Source: Coriaria nepalensis
Taxonomy: Eukaryota > Streptophyta > Magnoliopsida > Cucurbitales > Coriariaceae
Length of the DNA: 64,000 bases
Direction: 5' to 3'
NCBI GenBank assembly: GCA_027186245.1
Contig: CP114483.1
Span: forward strand, 30,944,642-31,008,641
Both the position numbers and the translations under genes were made by a program. Position 1 is the first letter of the stretch, and every line of letters starts with the position of its first letter. This document shows positions 1 to 17,200 of the stretch, one piece after another. Below the pieces are notes generated by a model. The model was not told where the DNA came from and did not search any database. It was given only the letters and a program-made list of their open reading frames with translations.

Positions 1-1977
1 GGTATATAGGGACAAGACATCCACCGTGCTGCCTGAATCCACCGACACTCGGGGTATTAGAGTGGTGGCCATGTTGGCTAAGATGACGAGGGCATCATTA
101 TGGGGGTACACTACTCCCTCCTCGTCTAAGTGGTTGAAAGTAATGTCGACCGATGCCCGTTTTTTAAGAGATAACGACATTGAGAACGCTTCAGCCTGCC
201 TCAAACTCCTCATTCCCTTGTTCCTTTGCCGCCCCGAGTCTCCTCTTTTGGGCCCTCCCACAATCACCTGAATTTTTCTTGCTACATTCTGATGGACGAA
301 CTTGCTTCCTTGATGGTTCCCTTCTCGGTCTTCGTTTCTATCATTTCTCTGCCCTCGGCTCGGGTTCTCCCTTCCTTCTCTGCTTATGAACTCCCTCAAC
401 CACCCCGCTTAGATTAGCCTCTTAATTTCACATTTCAAATGTAAGCAATCCTCCGTCTTATGGCCATGATCTCTATGATATTGGCAATAAGATCCTCGGT
501 CTCATTGGGAAGGTGCACTTCTAAGGGGCTCAGGAGCCCTAAACATGTTGTGATTCCTGAAGCGATTATAGATTACCTCTATGCCCGCCACCAGCGGCAT
601 AAAGGTATTCTTGAGGAACGGGGCTACCTTTTTTCTTTCGGGGCTTCTCCTTTCCTTTTCTCTCCACTCCCCTTTCCCTCGAGGATCATCTCTCATCCTT
701 TTTCCTTCCGGCCCTCGGCTATTTTCTCCTTTCTCCCTTTGACTCCTTAATTGGGTGGCGAGAATATCCCTAGCCACTTTAATTCTCTTTGCCTTGAGAA
801 GGGCTTACGCATAGGAGCCGAAACATTTCATACCTAAGCGACTGATCAATTTCTTATTTGTCGTCCCTCTTAGGAAAGCATGTAAGACCACAATATCTCC
901 GGGTCGATCCACATTTTTGGCCCCCCTATTGTAGCATTCGACGTAATCCAACAAAGCTTCTCTCTGATGTTGTTTCCCTGTGTAAAGACTCATGAGGGGA
1001 AGTCGTGTATTTGCTGCTCCCCAAAAGTTGGATATGAATAACTTTTTCAGCTCATCAAATGAATCAATGGAACCCAGGGTGAGGGCTCAATACCAACCAC
1101 TTGTTTAGTCAGCCAAAGTAATGCAAAAGCACTGACACATTAGGTCGTCAGACATGACATTCATTCTCATGCATATCTTATATGAGTTAACGTGATCCCA
1201 AGGGTCCTTAGTTCCGTCATACATTAGGGTGGGAGCCCTAAACTTCCTAGGCAGAGCGGTACCTTGTACCCGCTCAATAAAGGAGCTCTCCGGCTCATCC
1301 ATATACATAGACGTTCCCTTGATCGCTGCCTCTAACTCCTTCATCCGTTGAGTAAACTCACAGATGACCCTCGTTTATTCGCTAGACTCCTTAGATCCCC
1401 GGTAATGGGTGTGAGTTCCCTTGATGTTTTAAGGGGATTGGAGTTCCAGGCAGTGCTCAGTGAGCTCCTTGGCTCATCTCTTATTGTCGCAACCCTCAAA
1501 TGGGAGGTCGCGTCGTTCTCCTCTCTTTGAGATCTTTCATTCACGGGGGCGTCTCGGCATTCCTCTTGAGGATTACACAGGCTTCTATTCCTTATCTCAA
1601 CCCTTCCTCCTCGCTTGATTTCTGCTCTCACCTCTGCCATTCTTGCTTCGACAGAGTGTTCCACAGCTTGGCTGATCCTCTCGGCCAGCTCTCTTTCTAT
1701 TCTTTCTATTGCTTGCAAGATTTCCATCACACTGCTAGCCATTTGGGGGGTTTAGGACGGCCCGAGTTGTCTCCTAGGAGCATTCCCAGAGCGTGTCACT
1801 CTCCATTCAGGCAAGGGAGGTAGTACTCCTCTGTCCCCATCTCTTCCTCCTCTTTCATTTTTCCCCCATCCGCTCTTCTCCGCAATTTTCCATTTCTTAC
1901 ACTTCTTTCCGCCAGGTTTTTTGGATCCGTTAGAGCTTTGAGAGTGGAAACAAGTGTCCCCATGGTCGGTGCCAAAC
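1..1977 (-). mobile_element. Ty3-gypsy gag/protease remnant
   Basis: Read on the minus strand, this is the gag and early pol of a plant Ty3-gypsy element, broken by stops and frameshifts. From about 1742 to 1341 there is a charged N-terminal region. From about 1344 to 800 lies the Retrotrans_gag core, including a PRKFRAPTLMYDGTKDPWDH-type stretch and, further on, an SLYTGKQ-type segment. Around 480-360 a [16 protein letters not shown] segment typical of gypsy gag is visible in another frame. Around 100-1 comes an aspartic-protease-like region with a D-S-G-S motif, so pol runs off the left edge. At about 1958-1975 there is a TGGCACCGACCATGGGGA sequence resembling the tRNA-Asp-type primer site of these elements but with mismatches. 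No intact frame remains. The family call is confident; the lineage within gypsy is not settled. Confidence 0.82.
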
Positions 1978-2590
1978 TGTTGACATAGATTTCCGTCCAC
2001 CACGGAGGGCTCCTCCATCCACAGTATGCTCTTAGATCTGTACCTGCATACAATGACAAACTACGGCCGGGAAGGCTGCCGGCAAGCTCCACTCTGACGC
2101 TCTAGTCAATTTTCTAGAGAGATTTAAGGAGATGAGATTGGTTGTGAGGTGTTTTCTTCTTTAGCCAAAATAGCATTCCCTCTTACCCTTTTGTTAGAGA
2201 ATATTTATACCTGCTTGAGGCGGTGGGGTCCGGTTGAGGGAACCAGACTAGGAGATAAGAAAGGGGGACTATGATGGGACAGCGGACTAGACAACCACAT
2301 ATGTGTTAAGTTTTCATTACTCAGCATACCTCCTACCCTTTGTAGGGTGTCAGGATCTTCTTCCATCACATTTATGGTTGACAGCGGCGCCACCCCAATC
2401 TGACACATTAAGAGTGCATCAGCCACTCGAATATTAGTAGCTCTCCGGCTGTCCATGTCTGAGTTGAGCGAAGAAATGCCTGGCTCGGCCTCGACAATGT
2501 CTTGGGTCTGATCCTCTTATTCAGCTATCATTAGACCGATCGACAACCCTTCAACCTCAGTTATACTAAGTTAACCCTCTACAACCTTAA
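1978..2590 (-). repeat. Probable 5' LTR of the gypsy remnant (outer edge uncertain)
   Basis: Immediately upstream (minus strand) of the primer-site-like sequence the DNA ends in GTCAACA, a plausible TG...CA LTR terminus at 1978. The outer edge cannot be placed because no second LTR lies in the window. 2590 is only where the sequence changes from GC-richer repeat-like DNA to AT-rich DNA. No coding region is seen here. Confidence 0.4.
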
Positions 2591-2824
2591 TTTTTGAGGC
2601 TATCATGAAATAAAGCGTAACAATGTCAGTATTAATTATTCCATTATCAACGATATAATAAAACCCATAATCCACGCTCTAATCTCCATACTATAGCATT
2701 ATATTCATACATGAGTCTGTAAAATAAGAAAAGAAGACAAAAAATTATGATTCACGCATTATTTCATAATCCATAGTTGACACATTACATTATCGGAGTA
2801 TATTAAAAATCCTCCGAAATGGGA

Positions 2825-2959
2825 TGGGCCAATCTAAGTCTCCCGATCCCAACTGATTCAATTGGGCCTTAGCCACGCCTACGACAAAGCTGATTCCTAA
2901 GGCCCACAAACGAGCTCCATCATTTTGGCGGGAGAACTACAGCCTGTTCCCGCCATTTT
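2825..2959 (+). promoter_or_regulatory. MCM4 proximal promoter with E2F-like and site II motifs
   Basis: Upstream of the MCM4 start there are TGGGCC (site II/TCP-type) cores at 2825-2830 and 2863-2868 and the reverse form GGCCCA at 2901-2906. TTTTGGCGGGA at 2923-2933 matches the E2F consensus WTTSSCSS, and TTCCCGCCATTTT at 2947-2959 is a second E2F-like site. E2F and site II elements are established controllers of plant replication genes such as MCM and PCNA genes. Use of these particular copies is inferred from position, 80-215 bp before the ATG. Confidence 0.7.
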
Positions 2960-3039
2960 ATGCTTTCTCGGCACCTTTTTCATTTTGCCGAATTTCTTTC
3001 TGTACCTCCAGACTTCACTCTCCTTTCTCCACAGCTTCC

Positions 3040-8144
<5,105 letters not shown>

Positions 8145-8504
8145 GAAGCAGCATAGTAGAAGAAATTTATATACCAGAAATCTAATGTTGCACTTTTGGA
8201 TTTGGCTGAAGTGAAAATGTAAGTATTGATAGCATTACCTTTAACTGTTTTTCCTTTTTCAGACTTTCTCATCTGTTTAATTAGATTCTTTCATCTTAAA
8301 ATCATGGAGTTGAAGCTGTACGCTGAAACTCACGTTTATATTCCTCTTATTCTAATAGATGCTTTGTTTTCATTCTATTTTTACTCTTCTTTTTATTTTT
8401 TTCATCCCTATATTTTAGTTAATATATGCTTTGTTGATAATCGAATCTGAAATCGGTTAGAAATTAAGGTTTAACGAACGAAAATAGATACAAAGTTACA
8501 ACAA

Positions 8505-9905
8505 AGACAATCTCTCGAATGTCTAGAAAATCTCCACACATTATGTTTCAAAAAGCACAAATTGAGGGATATATATATCCTGAGTAGGAAAGCTGAAGAA
8601 GTTAATTATTCTTAGCAATCATTACTTTATTCTTAATGTTTTACTAAGAGAAGTTAGTGCATTAACAAGTCTACGAGTCTTGTATCTGGATGGTATTCAT
8701 TCCCTAGTGGTTAAAGGTGGTGCTCTTCGAATTCTATCTAATTTGATATACATTCAGTAATAGAATTTTTATAATTGGAGAATGCAATGGAAACCCATGA
8801 TAAAATACAAGCATTGGAGAGCCCATGATAAAAATCTTGGATATTCTCATATTATCTATACAAACTTTGGCTTATGAGCTGTCGTTCGAGAAATTATCTA
8901 GATTCCACATATTGTTTGTTTTAAATCTTGATAGTTATAATATTATCATACAACTTTAGTTCTTGATATGTGCTAATGCTATGAAAGGGCTCTTGATATC
9001 AGAATGATGAAGAAAGTTCAAGTTTTATTTTTCTGGGATATGTTAGGACTAGGCAATATTTTGCTTTCATCTAATTTACATTTAAGTGGTCTTTTAAAGA
9101 GGCTTGAAGTTCGTAGTTGGAATGAGGTAGAATATATTTCCAAGGCTAAGAATTAGGATGATAAAACTACATTAAATTCTATAATATAAGAGCATTGAGA
9201 TATATAGTGTAGAGCACCTAAAAGTTGTTATCAAGTGGTGAGCATTGAGCTATATAGTATAGAGCACCTATTGAGCTCAATAGATAGAGCATTAAGCTAA
9301 GTAGTATAGAACTATGATACAAGTTGTTAGTAGTATAGAACTATGCTACAAGTTGTTATATTGTTCCAGGGGCATTAAGCTAAATAGGTACTCTATATAG
9401 TAGGAGCATTGAGCTCTACAGCCTTAGAAATGACTTCTAATAGTGGTCAAGGGCCTCATATAACCACTACAGTATTGAGCTATTATTGACAATCTCTCGA
9501 ATATCTAGAACATCTCCAAACATCTATTAACTTTGGTTTCTAAGTTGTCATTCGAGAAATTATCTAGATTCCAAGTATATGTTGGTTTTAAATCTGGATA
9601 CTTATATTATTGTCCTACAACTTTAGTTCTTGATAAGTGCTATGAAACGGCTCTTGATAACAGACCGGTGAAAAAGTTCAATTTTGTATTTTAGAGGGAG
9701 ACATTAGGGTTAGACAATATTTTTCTTTCATCTATTTTATAAAGAAGTCAGACATTTGAAGAGGTTTCTAATTCATAGCTGTAATAAGGTAGAATATATC
9801 TCGATTACGAATAAGTGGGATGATAAAGTTATTGAGCTTTTTGATGTATAACATTGAGCTCTATAGTATATAAAGCTATTCGACAAGTTGTTATGGGTGA
9901 TTGGT
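8505..9905 (+). repeat. Diverged direct duplication, unit about 1 kb with partial conservation
   Basis: The sequence starting CAATCTCTCGAAT at 8510 recurs at 9488. The stretch 8860-9200 (TCGAGAAATTATCTAGATTC ... GAGGTAGAATATAT) recurs with many substitutions at 9525-9840. Between the copies, 9187-9420 holds several short repeats of the type GAGCATTGAGCTATATAG and AGTATAGAACTATG. No ORF of note is shared by the copies. Confidence 0.7.
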
Positions 9906-9942
9906 AGTCTTTGACTAATTTTTGTATTCTCTTAGTATAGAT

Positions 9943-10000
9943 CTAAAATTTTTGTAAGTCTTTTGACTTATACTAAAATTTTTGTAAGTCTTTTGACTTA
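9943..10000 (+). repeat. Tandem 28-bp direct repeat
   Basis: A 28-bp sequence beginning CTAAAATTTTTGTAAGTC and ending TTTTGACTTA occurs at 9943-9970 and again at 9973-10000, identical, with a period of 30 bp. Confidence 0.85.
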
Positions 10001-10999
10001 CTTTTTCTATATATCCCAATGACTAAAATAGTATAGATCTAAAAATTAAGGGATTTAATTAACTCAAATTTTTTTATTAAAAAAAGGACATAAATAGAAA
10101 AATAATGCGGATTAAAATAATAATTTAACATTCTTTTAAAATATGAAAAGTTAAATTCTATATAAAATCTCGAAATTATTTATTTTTTTCATTCGTAATT
10201 TGTATTTAAATATTATTTTAATAATAATTTCCATCTATTTTGGCTGCAAAATTTTTCCATTCATTTTTGTATAGGTGTAATGCAAGCATGTATTATTTTG
10301 GAGAAAGTGAGGGAGGATACAGTGTAATTTAGTAAATGTCATTTATTCATCCTATTGCATAATACCTCCCCCCACCCCAATCTCCTTCTTCCTGTTCTTC
10401 TTCTTCTCGGTTCTCTTCTTTCTCTTTCCTACGTTTTCTTCTTCAAAATTCTTCTTCCTTCTTCAATTTTAGCTAGCCCTAACACTATAGCATCGGTAAT
10501 TTATGGAGTTGGATCCAAATTGATGCTTTGTTAAATTTCAGATCACAAAAACGCCCTACCCCCTTTTGGATCTTCCTAAGCGATGAGAGATTGTTTAAAA
10601 GTCCAAGTCTCCCCCTACTAATACTAAACCCTCTTGTCCTCTTTAGATTAGAAACAGATTGAAAAAGTGTTTCTCTCTATTATTATTAGCTCAATCTCGA
10701 CTCTCTCTACCGTGCACCAAAGCTTTGGTTAATGGGTTGATAACACTTTCCCTACCAACGAACATTTAATTTTCTTCACTCGCGCGCAATTCTCTTCTCA
10801 ACCTTCGCCACAGGGATGTTCTGATCAAGTAATGAATGATAGAGAGACACATAGTTTCGTTATACTCCCAACTAATTGGAGAGGTTCACTAGATAGACAT
10901 ACCGACCATCCATCCTATTATCGTGGAGGGAAAAATATGCAATATATATATTGCCTATGCATAGTTGAATAACGGGAAGATACGCAATAATTGAATCAA

Positions 11000-11021
11000 A
11001 TTAATTAATTAATTAATTAAT
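11000..11021. repeat. (TTAA)n microsatellite
   Basis: A run of TTAA/AATT tetranucleotides upstream of VHA-a, followed by poly-T and, at about 11068-11080, poly-A. Confidence 0.8.
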
Positions 11022-11250
11022 ATTTTTTTTTTTAAAAGGAAATATTATGAATAGAGACACTATTAAAAAAAAAAAAAAGGCAGGGACAAAAAAAAAGGGG
11101 GAAGGCTGTGGCGCTTAATTGCTGAGGAGGAAACCATCCGTGAGAGTTCTGTGAAAATAAGATCCATCTCTGAGCAATCATCTTTGTGGTCAGGGAGGGA
11201 AGAGAGAGCGAGAGAGGGACTAAGGATTCTAATTGAACCGCCGGGAAACG

Positions 11251-14200
11251 ATGGGAGACGCCACCCGCGGAGGGTGCTGTCCGCCGATGGATCTCTTCCG
11301 GTCGGAGACAATGCAGCTGGTTCAGCTCATTATCCCAACCGAGTCTGCTCACTTGGCCGTCTCCTACCTCGGCGACCTCGGACCTCTTCAGTTCAAAGAT
11401 GTGAGAACGAGCTTATCTCCTTCCTCAATTCCCTTCTTTTCTGTTTCACTCTTGATTTCTGATTTTTGTACCTCTGTTTCTCGGTTAGGATGAACCCTAA
11501 CTGACCTCTTTTTGTCTTGAGTTTTTACAATTTTAGTCCAGTTTTTCTTGCTTCTTTTCCTCTCAGCATAGTAGCTAGTCCTGGTGTTAAATTGAATTTC
11601 GCGTGTTATTTGTTTAATAGGGCCGGTTGTTGGGAGGGCCCTAAGGTGCTTAATTTGGATTTATTGGGAGGTTATGTTTTCAATTTCGCTTCAGAGTAGT
11701 AATTGAGTGTTGCGTGAAGCATGTGACTGGGCTTGTCTAAGTTCCGATGCTGTTTTATATCTGTTAATCTTTAAAGGACAGTGTTAACTTACCATGGTAA
11801 GAGTTTGTAATTTTTGGTGGACAAGTAATGAAGAAAACATCTGGAAGAAAAAACTATGGCTGTGACCTATGATACAATCTTATTGAGAATGAGAAGGATG
11901 TGAGGATGTAAGCATAAATGTGAGAAAGATCATATTGGAGCTTCTCCTTTAACTTATCAGGAAAAAAGAAAAAACTCATCTTGTATTTACTTGCATATAT
12001 GTACAAGCATATACAACCTCAATTATATATATAAATTGTAATGTATCAGATTGCTGCTTACAGTTTAACACGGTCTGCTGGAAGCTGATTTGACTTTAGA
12101 TATCAGGGTTTAGCTGCTCAAGTTATCTGTTCTTAATTATCATTTACCCATCTCTAGACTCACTGTATGTATTTGACAAGAAAAGAGAAAGGGAAGTGCC
12201 CACTACCGAGAAAACACTTAGAGCTAGCCTTCTTGATCTCTCTGCATCCATATATTTATTTTCTTTGTCATTTCATTATCTTTCCTATTCCTAATGTTTC
12301 TGTACTTGCTATTTCTCTCAGCTCAATACAGAGAAAAGCCCATTTCAGCGAACTTATGCTGCTCAGGTGTGTGGGTTTTTCATATTTATTTGATATTTGA
12401 TTCTTTATGTACAAAATCGGGTCAGGTCACTACTCATCCAAATTTATTATACTAAGGAAACTCTGACACCACTTTTTTGGGACATTTTAGATGTTAGAGA
12501 GATCAGACGATATCCACTATGTGTATCTGCCACTAGTTTTAAAATTTAGAATCCATTGATGATGTAAATGAGAGTTTTGGAACAAGTAAAGATATATGTA
12601 TATCTGTCTTCATGTGGACTGACTAAGTAAAATATCTTTCTCATATTAGAACTCATGATACAGTAACCTGGTAATTTCCTGTCGTACTCAACAAACCTGC
12701 AAGATTGCACTAACCCTTATCTTTTGGTCAATAATTGTATGAACTTGAATTTATTATATTTGAGTGTGTGACATTCAATTTTAAATGGAATACAGAATTC
12801 TTATGCTTTACTGGTGATCAGTATTCTGCTAAATACTCATGTGCGTGACATTCACTTTTAAATGAAATATGCAATCTTCATGCTTTACCGGTGATCAGTA
12901 TTCTTCTAATTTGTTTTTCCCGTTGTCTTTCTCCAACTTATGTATCTATTTATTTGTTGTGCTACAAAGATTAAAAAATGCGGAGAGATGGCTCGCAAAT
13001 TGCGGTTTTTCAAGGACCAGATGTCAAAGGCTGGGTTAACCCCCAAAAGCTCCAAGACAGTTGTAGAAATCAGTGTGGATGATCTAGAGGTAGACTAACA
13101 TGCTATACCTGGCTCTGAGTTTTTTCAGTACTGTGTTGGTTTATCTTCTTTTGATGTGTTTTAGGTCCAACTTGGTGAACTTGAGGCTGAGCTTATTGAA
13201 ATTAATGCTAATGGTGACAAGTTGCAACGTTCTTACAATGAACTCAGAGAATACAAGCTTGTTCTGCAGAAGGTACAACTCTTCTAAGGGTCTAACCATA
13301 TATCATCTTGGCAGGTGTATTGCTTAAGAGTTAGATGTCTCGAACTCACATGCTTTAGGCATGCTAATCCTGGTATTGGGAGCTTCTGCCAACAAAATTA
13401 TTATAGGTCAGGGATGACAATAGTATGATGAAATTCTCCACCTTGTAGAGAGAGTAGATTATGTGTCTTGATAGGATTTCTGATGGTTACCGTCTTTGAA
13501 GCATCACATTTTCCTACTTAGTGAAATGCCAAGGGTTCCTTTAATCAGCATGGCGAAGCTCATGCAAGCATCGCTAATTGGCTCATAAATGCTGCAGTAC
13601 TGGCCCCCTTAATAAATTGGGGTCATGTAGGAAGACGTAGATAGGGATGTGCAATCAGAATCTAGAAAGATTAATCTTCACCGATCACTATGCCATTACG
13701 AACTGACGGATATATTAGAATTGTTGATTCATATAATATCATCTTAATCCCCCTGCATTTAATTCTTTCTAGGTGTTTTTATATCCTTGTGGTCTTGTTT
13801 TGATTCTTTCTTTAATAGGTAACGGTATCAGCATTTTTTTTTTCCCACTTTCATTGGCTGGAAGTTTTAGTTTAATGAATGAAGTTTTATCCCAAAAAAA
13901 AAAAAGATAGTAAGTTAAGATTTTTCTCTTTCCAGGGTGGTGAATTTTTTCAAACTGCTCAAAACAGTGCCATCGAGCTGCAGAGAGAATATGAATTGTG
14001 TCATATTGGTGAAGAATCTTTAGATACACCACTGTTGTTGGAACAAGTATGTAGCTAAAGCTGTTTGTGCTTCGATGTTTTTGTTCTAATATTTAATTAA
14101 GCTTGGTTTAATTCTGTACTTTTCTTTTGTTCTGAAGGAAACATCAACTGATCCCTCGAAGCAAGTTAAGCTAGGCTTTCTCACTGGCCTTGTTCCTAGG

Positions 14201-17200
14201 GCTAAGTCTCTAGCATTTGAGCGGATTCTATTTCGGGCTACAAGGGGGAATGTGTTTCTAAAGCAGGCTGAGGTTGAGGATCCTATCACTGATCCTGTTT
14301 CTGGAGAGAAGGTACACAATATCTCTCAGTTTAGTTTAACTTCTTAAAAATAGGAAAATTCTGTGGACAGTTGTCTTTTCAGCCAATCAAGTGCATGAGA
14401 TGTAGAGCATTGTCTTAACAAGTCTGCCAAACCAGATCACTATTTGAACCACCTGGGATGTAGAGCATTATCCTTTTTTCTCTCTTTCAAACAACAAACA
14501 ACTTGGTTTTGAAGAAAAGAAAGAAAATGCTATAGCTCACTTCAATTCTACAACTCAATCTTTAATCCCAGTTATTGGGTGGCTATTATATTTAGGGATG
14601 GTGAAATGTGACACAAATGTTTTTTGTTTTGGTCTGTCATGAACTTGTTTGTTGTCTGTTTAATGCATTTAATCATATTATGGGTCAAACGCATGTAACT
14701 CGAGTATATCCACTAAACTTGTTTAGATATAAATGTGTTAAATACATCAAGGTGACCTAAATATTTAGTTTGACAGTGAAGAAATGTTTGATATGCATAT
14801 TTTATTTTATCAATACACAATGTTAATTAATATGACTCTGAGAAAATATGCAATGTTGGTTAGTAAATAAACTGAAGCACCCACTGGTGGGCCTTATGCC
14901 TACATTTCCAATTTGGACCTACACCTAGGGTTTTTCTGGCATCGTTGAAGGAAGAAGCACCCAATACATTCAAAAGGTCGCTGGAAAGTTGGAAATCTAT
15001 TCCTACCATGACGAGGCAAGAATTAATTAATAGTTAGAAACCATTAGAATAAAGTAGAAAAGCACTCCACACCGAACTGAAATAAAAAGATGAAAAAGTT
15101 GTGGGTCTCTCACCAGTACATTCAACTCGTGAAGAGAGTGAACATTAAAATCAAATCATATAAGGTAGCTCATGCACAAGATAAATTAGAAAGATCAGAC
15201 AACTCTATTGTAACATTGCTTGCAATATGGATGGAATACTGGGTCTTATGCATATTAATGTATTGGATCAAGTGATGCCCAAATGTAACTTGAAATTCTC
15301 CATGGGTTCTGTAACCTATGAATGCTTTCTAGTTAAATGTGACGATGTTACACCTGATCTTTGTCTCTACTCAATCATTTACTTCTTGCTTTGTCATTTG
15401 CCAGTACTTGGCGTGTAGATTATATATGAACCTCAAGTTAGCAAGCTCAATCACATATGTCATCGTTTTATCCCTAGTTTTTTTTTTAATGTGTTTACAG
15501 ATTGAGAAAAATGTGTTTACAGATTGAGAAAAATGTGTTTGTTGTTTTCTACTCTGGAGAAAGAGCAAAGAACAAAATTCTAAAAATATGCGAGGCTTTT
15601 GGAGCAAGTCGTTACCCTTTTCCTGACGACCTAGGCAGGCAAGCTCAAATGATCGCTGAGGTACTACTACTCTTTTTAAGATTAGATTTTCCTCTCTTGT
15701 GAAAAAGCTGCTTCTAGTAGCTCCTGCTTATTTACATCTCTCTCCCCCTCTCCATCTCTCTATAGATATTCTTCAGCAGTCCTAAATTGTACTTTCCATT
15801 TCTAAATCAAGTGTTTGAGGTTGTTAATACTGGTTATCAATTGATGGAAATTTGCAATTCATGCATCTTTAGTAATTTCATATTCTTCATTTTCAAAGGT
15901 ATCAGGAAGACTCTCAGAGCTGAAGACTATAGTAGATGTGGGAAGGCTACACCGGGAAAATTTGTTGCGCACTATTGGCGATAAGTTTGAGCAATGGAAC
16001 CTTCTGGTATGTTATCAGCTACCGAGTTTTCTTCACTGTTCCTTTTATGGAACAAGGGCATTTGATCCCTATCCTGGATATGCTACAGTAAATTTTGTAT
16101 ATTGGTTTGCTTGTTTCAATTGTATGCAATCTTTTGACAATGTTTCTTTGGACTCTTTAAGGTGAAGAAAGAAAAATCCATATATCATACCCTGAACATG
16201 CTCAGCCTTGATGTGACGAAAAAGTGTCTTGTCGCCGAGGGGTGGAGTCCTGTTTTTGCATCAAAACAGGTAAAACTTCTCCCGTACAATTATTTTATGG
16301 CTTATGCTATGTTACGCTGGAATGGATCTGACTCTTGATTGTGGTGTAAGAGTGAAATATTTCAAGTATCTAGTAACGTTTTCAAACTTCATTTTATCAG
16401 ATCCAAGACGCACTCCAGCGGGCAGCATTTGATTCCAACTCCCAGGTTGGATCCATTTTCCAAGTTCTGCACACAACAGAGGCTCCACCTACCTTTTTCC
16501 GTACAAACAAATTCACTTCTTCTTTTCAAGAAATCGTTGATGCATATGGGTGAGTTACTCTGACATTATGTTAGCTTCTCATGCATAAATTATTAGTAAT
16601 TAGGGAAAGATTGATATCGATGGAGAAAACATACACGAGTTTGCTAAGTGCAATATACTGGAGCACTACGTGAATTGAGGCATGTGTTTATGAATCCTTA
16701 AATAGTCTTTAACATACTGAAGTGTTGCAAGTTTTGTCAAAAAATCAAATACCAAAGATTCAATCTCCGGAAGTCTCAAGTCTCAAGTAAATACAAATCA
16801 CACCAGCTATAGAATTCCCTTGCAAGAGTATTCTATAATCATTAAGACATCGAGTAGCCTATTGTAGTTTGTGTATGCAATGAAATTTCGTTCACGTTTG
16901 ACCACGTTGGAAAATTGGCTGCCTCCACAATAGACACCATTTTGATGTTCATCCGTAAAAATAAAATTTTGTAGGACCAAACTTAAGATTCTGGTTCTCA
17001 GTGTATATTGCAGAATTTAATATGGAGTCATCATCGTCATCATCATCAAAGCTCATTTTCGTTATTTTTGGGGTCGGCTACATGGATATTGGTTCTCCAA
17101 GCTAAGCGATTTTCCCACATATTATCGCCTAGTTCAAAATTTAGGATGTCTTCTTTCACTACCTTCATCCAAGTTTTCAACGGCCTACCTCTTCGTCTAC

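Larger units (their letters stand above)
8145..11250. other. Intergenic region between MCM4 and VHA-a
   Basis: No convincing gene. It holds the MCM4 3' UTR, a diverged tandem duplication (listed separately), an AT-rich stretch near 10.05-10.3 kb, a pyrimidine-rich stretch at 10.37-10.47 kb that could be a 5' leader or promoter, and the VHA-a upstream region. Short ORFs here have no recognisable motifs. Confidence 0.6.

Noticed and set aside
10370..10640. Possible separate 5' exon or promoter with long CT-rich sequence
   Set aside because: Pyrimidine-rich leaders are common, but no splice donor or coding start could be tied to VHA-a or another gene.
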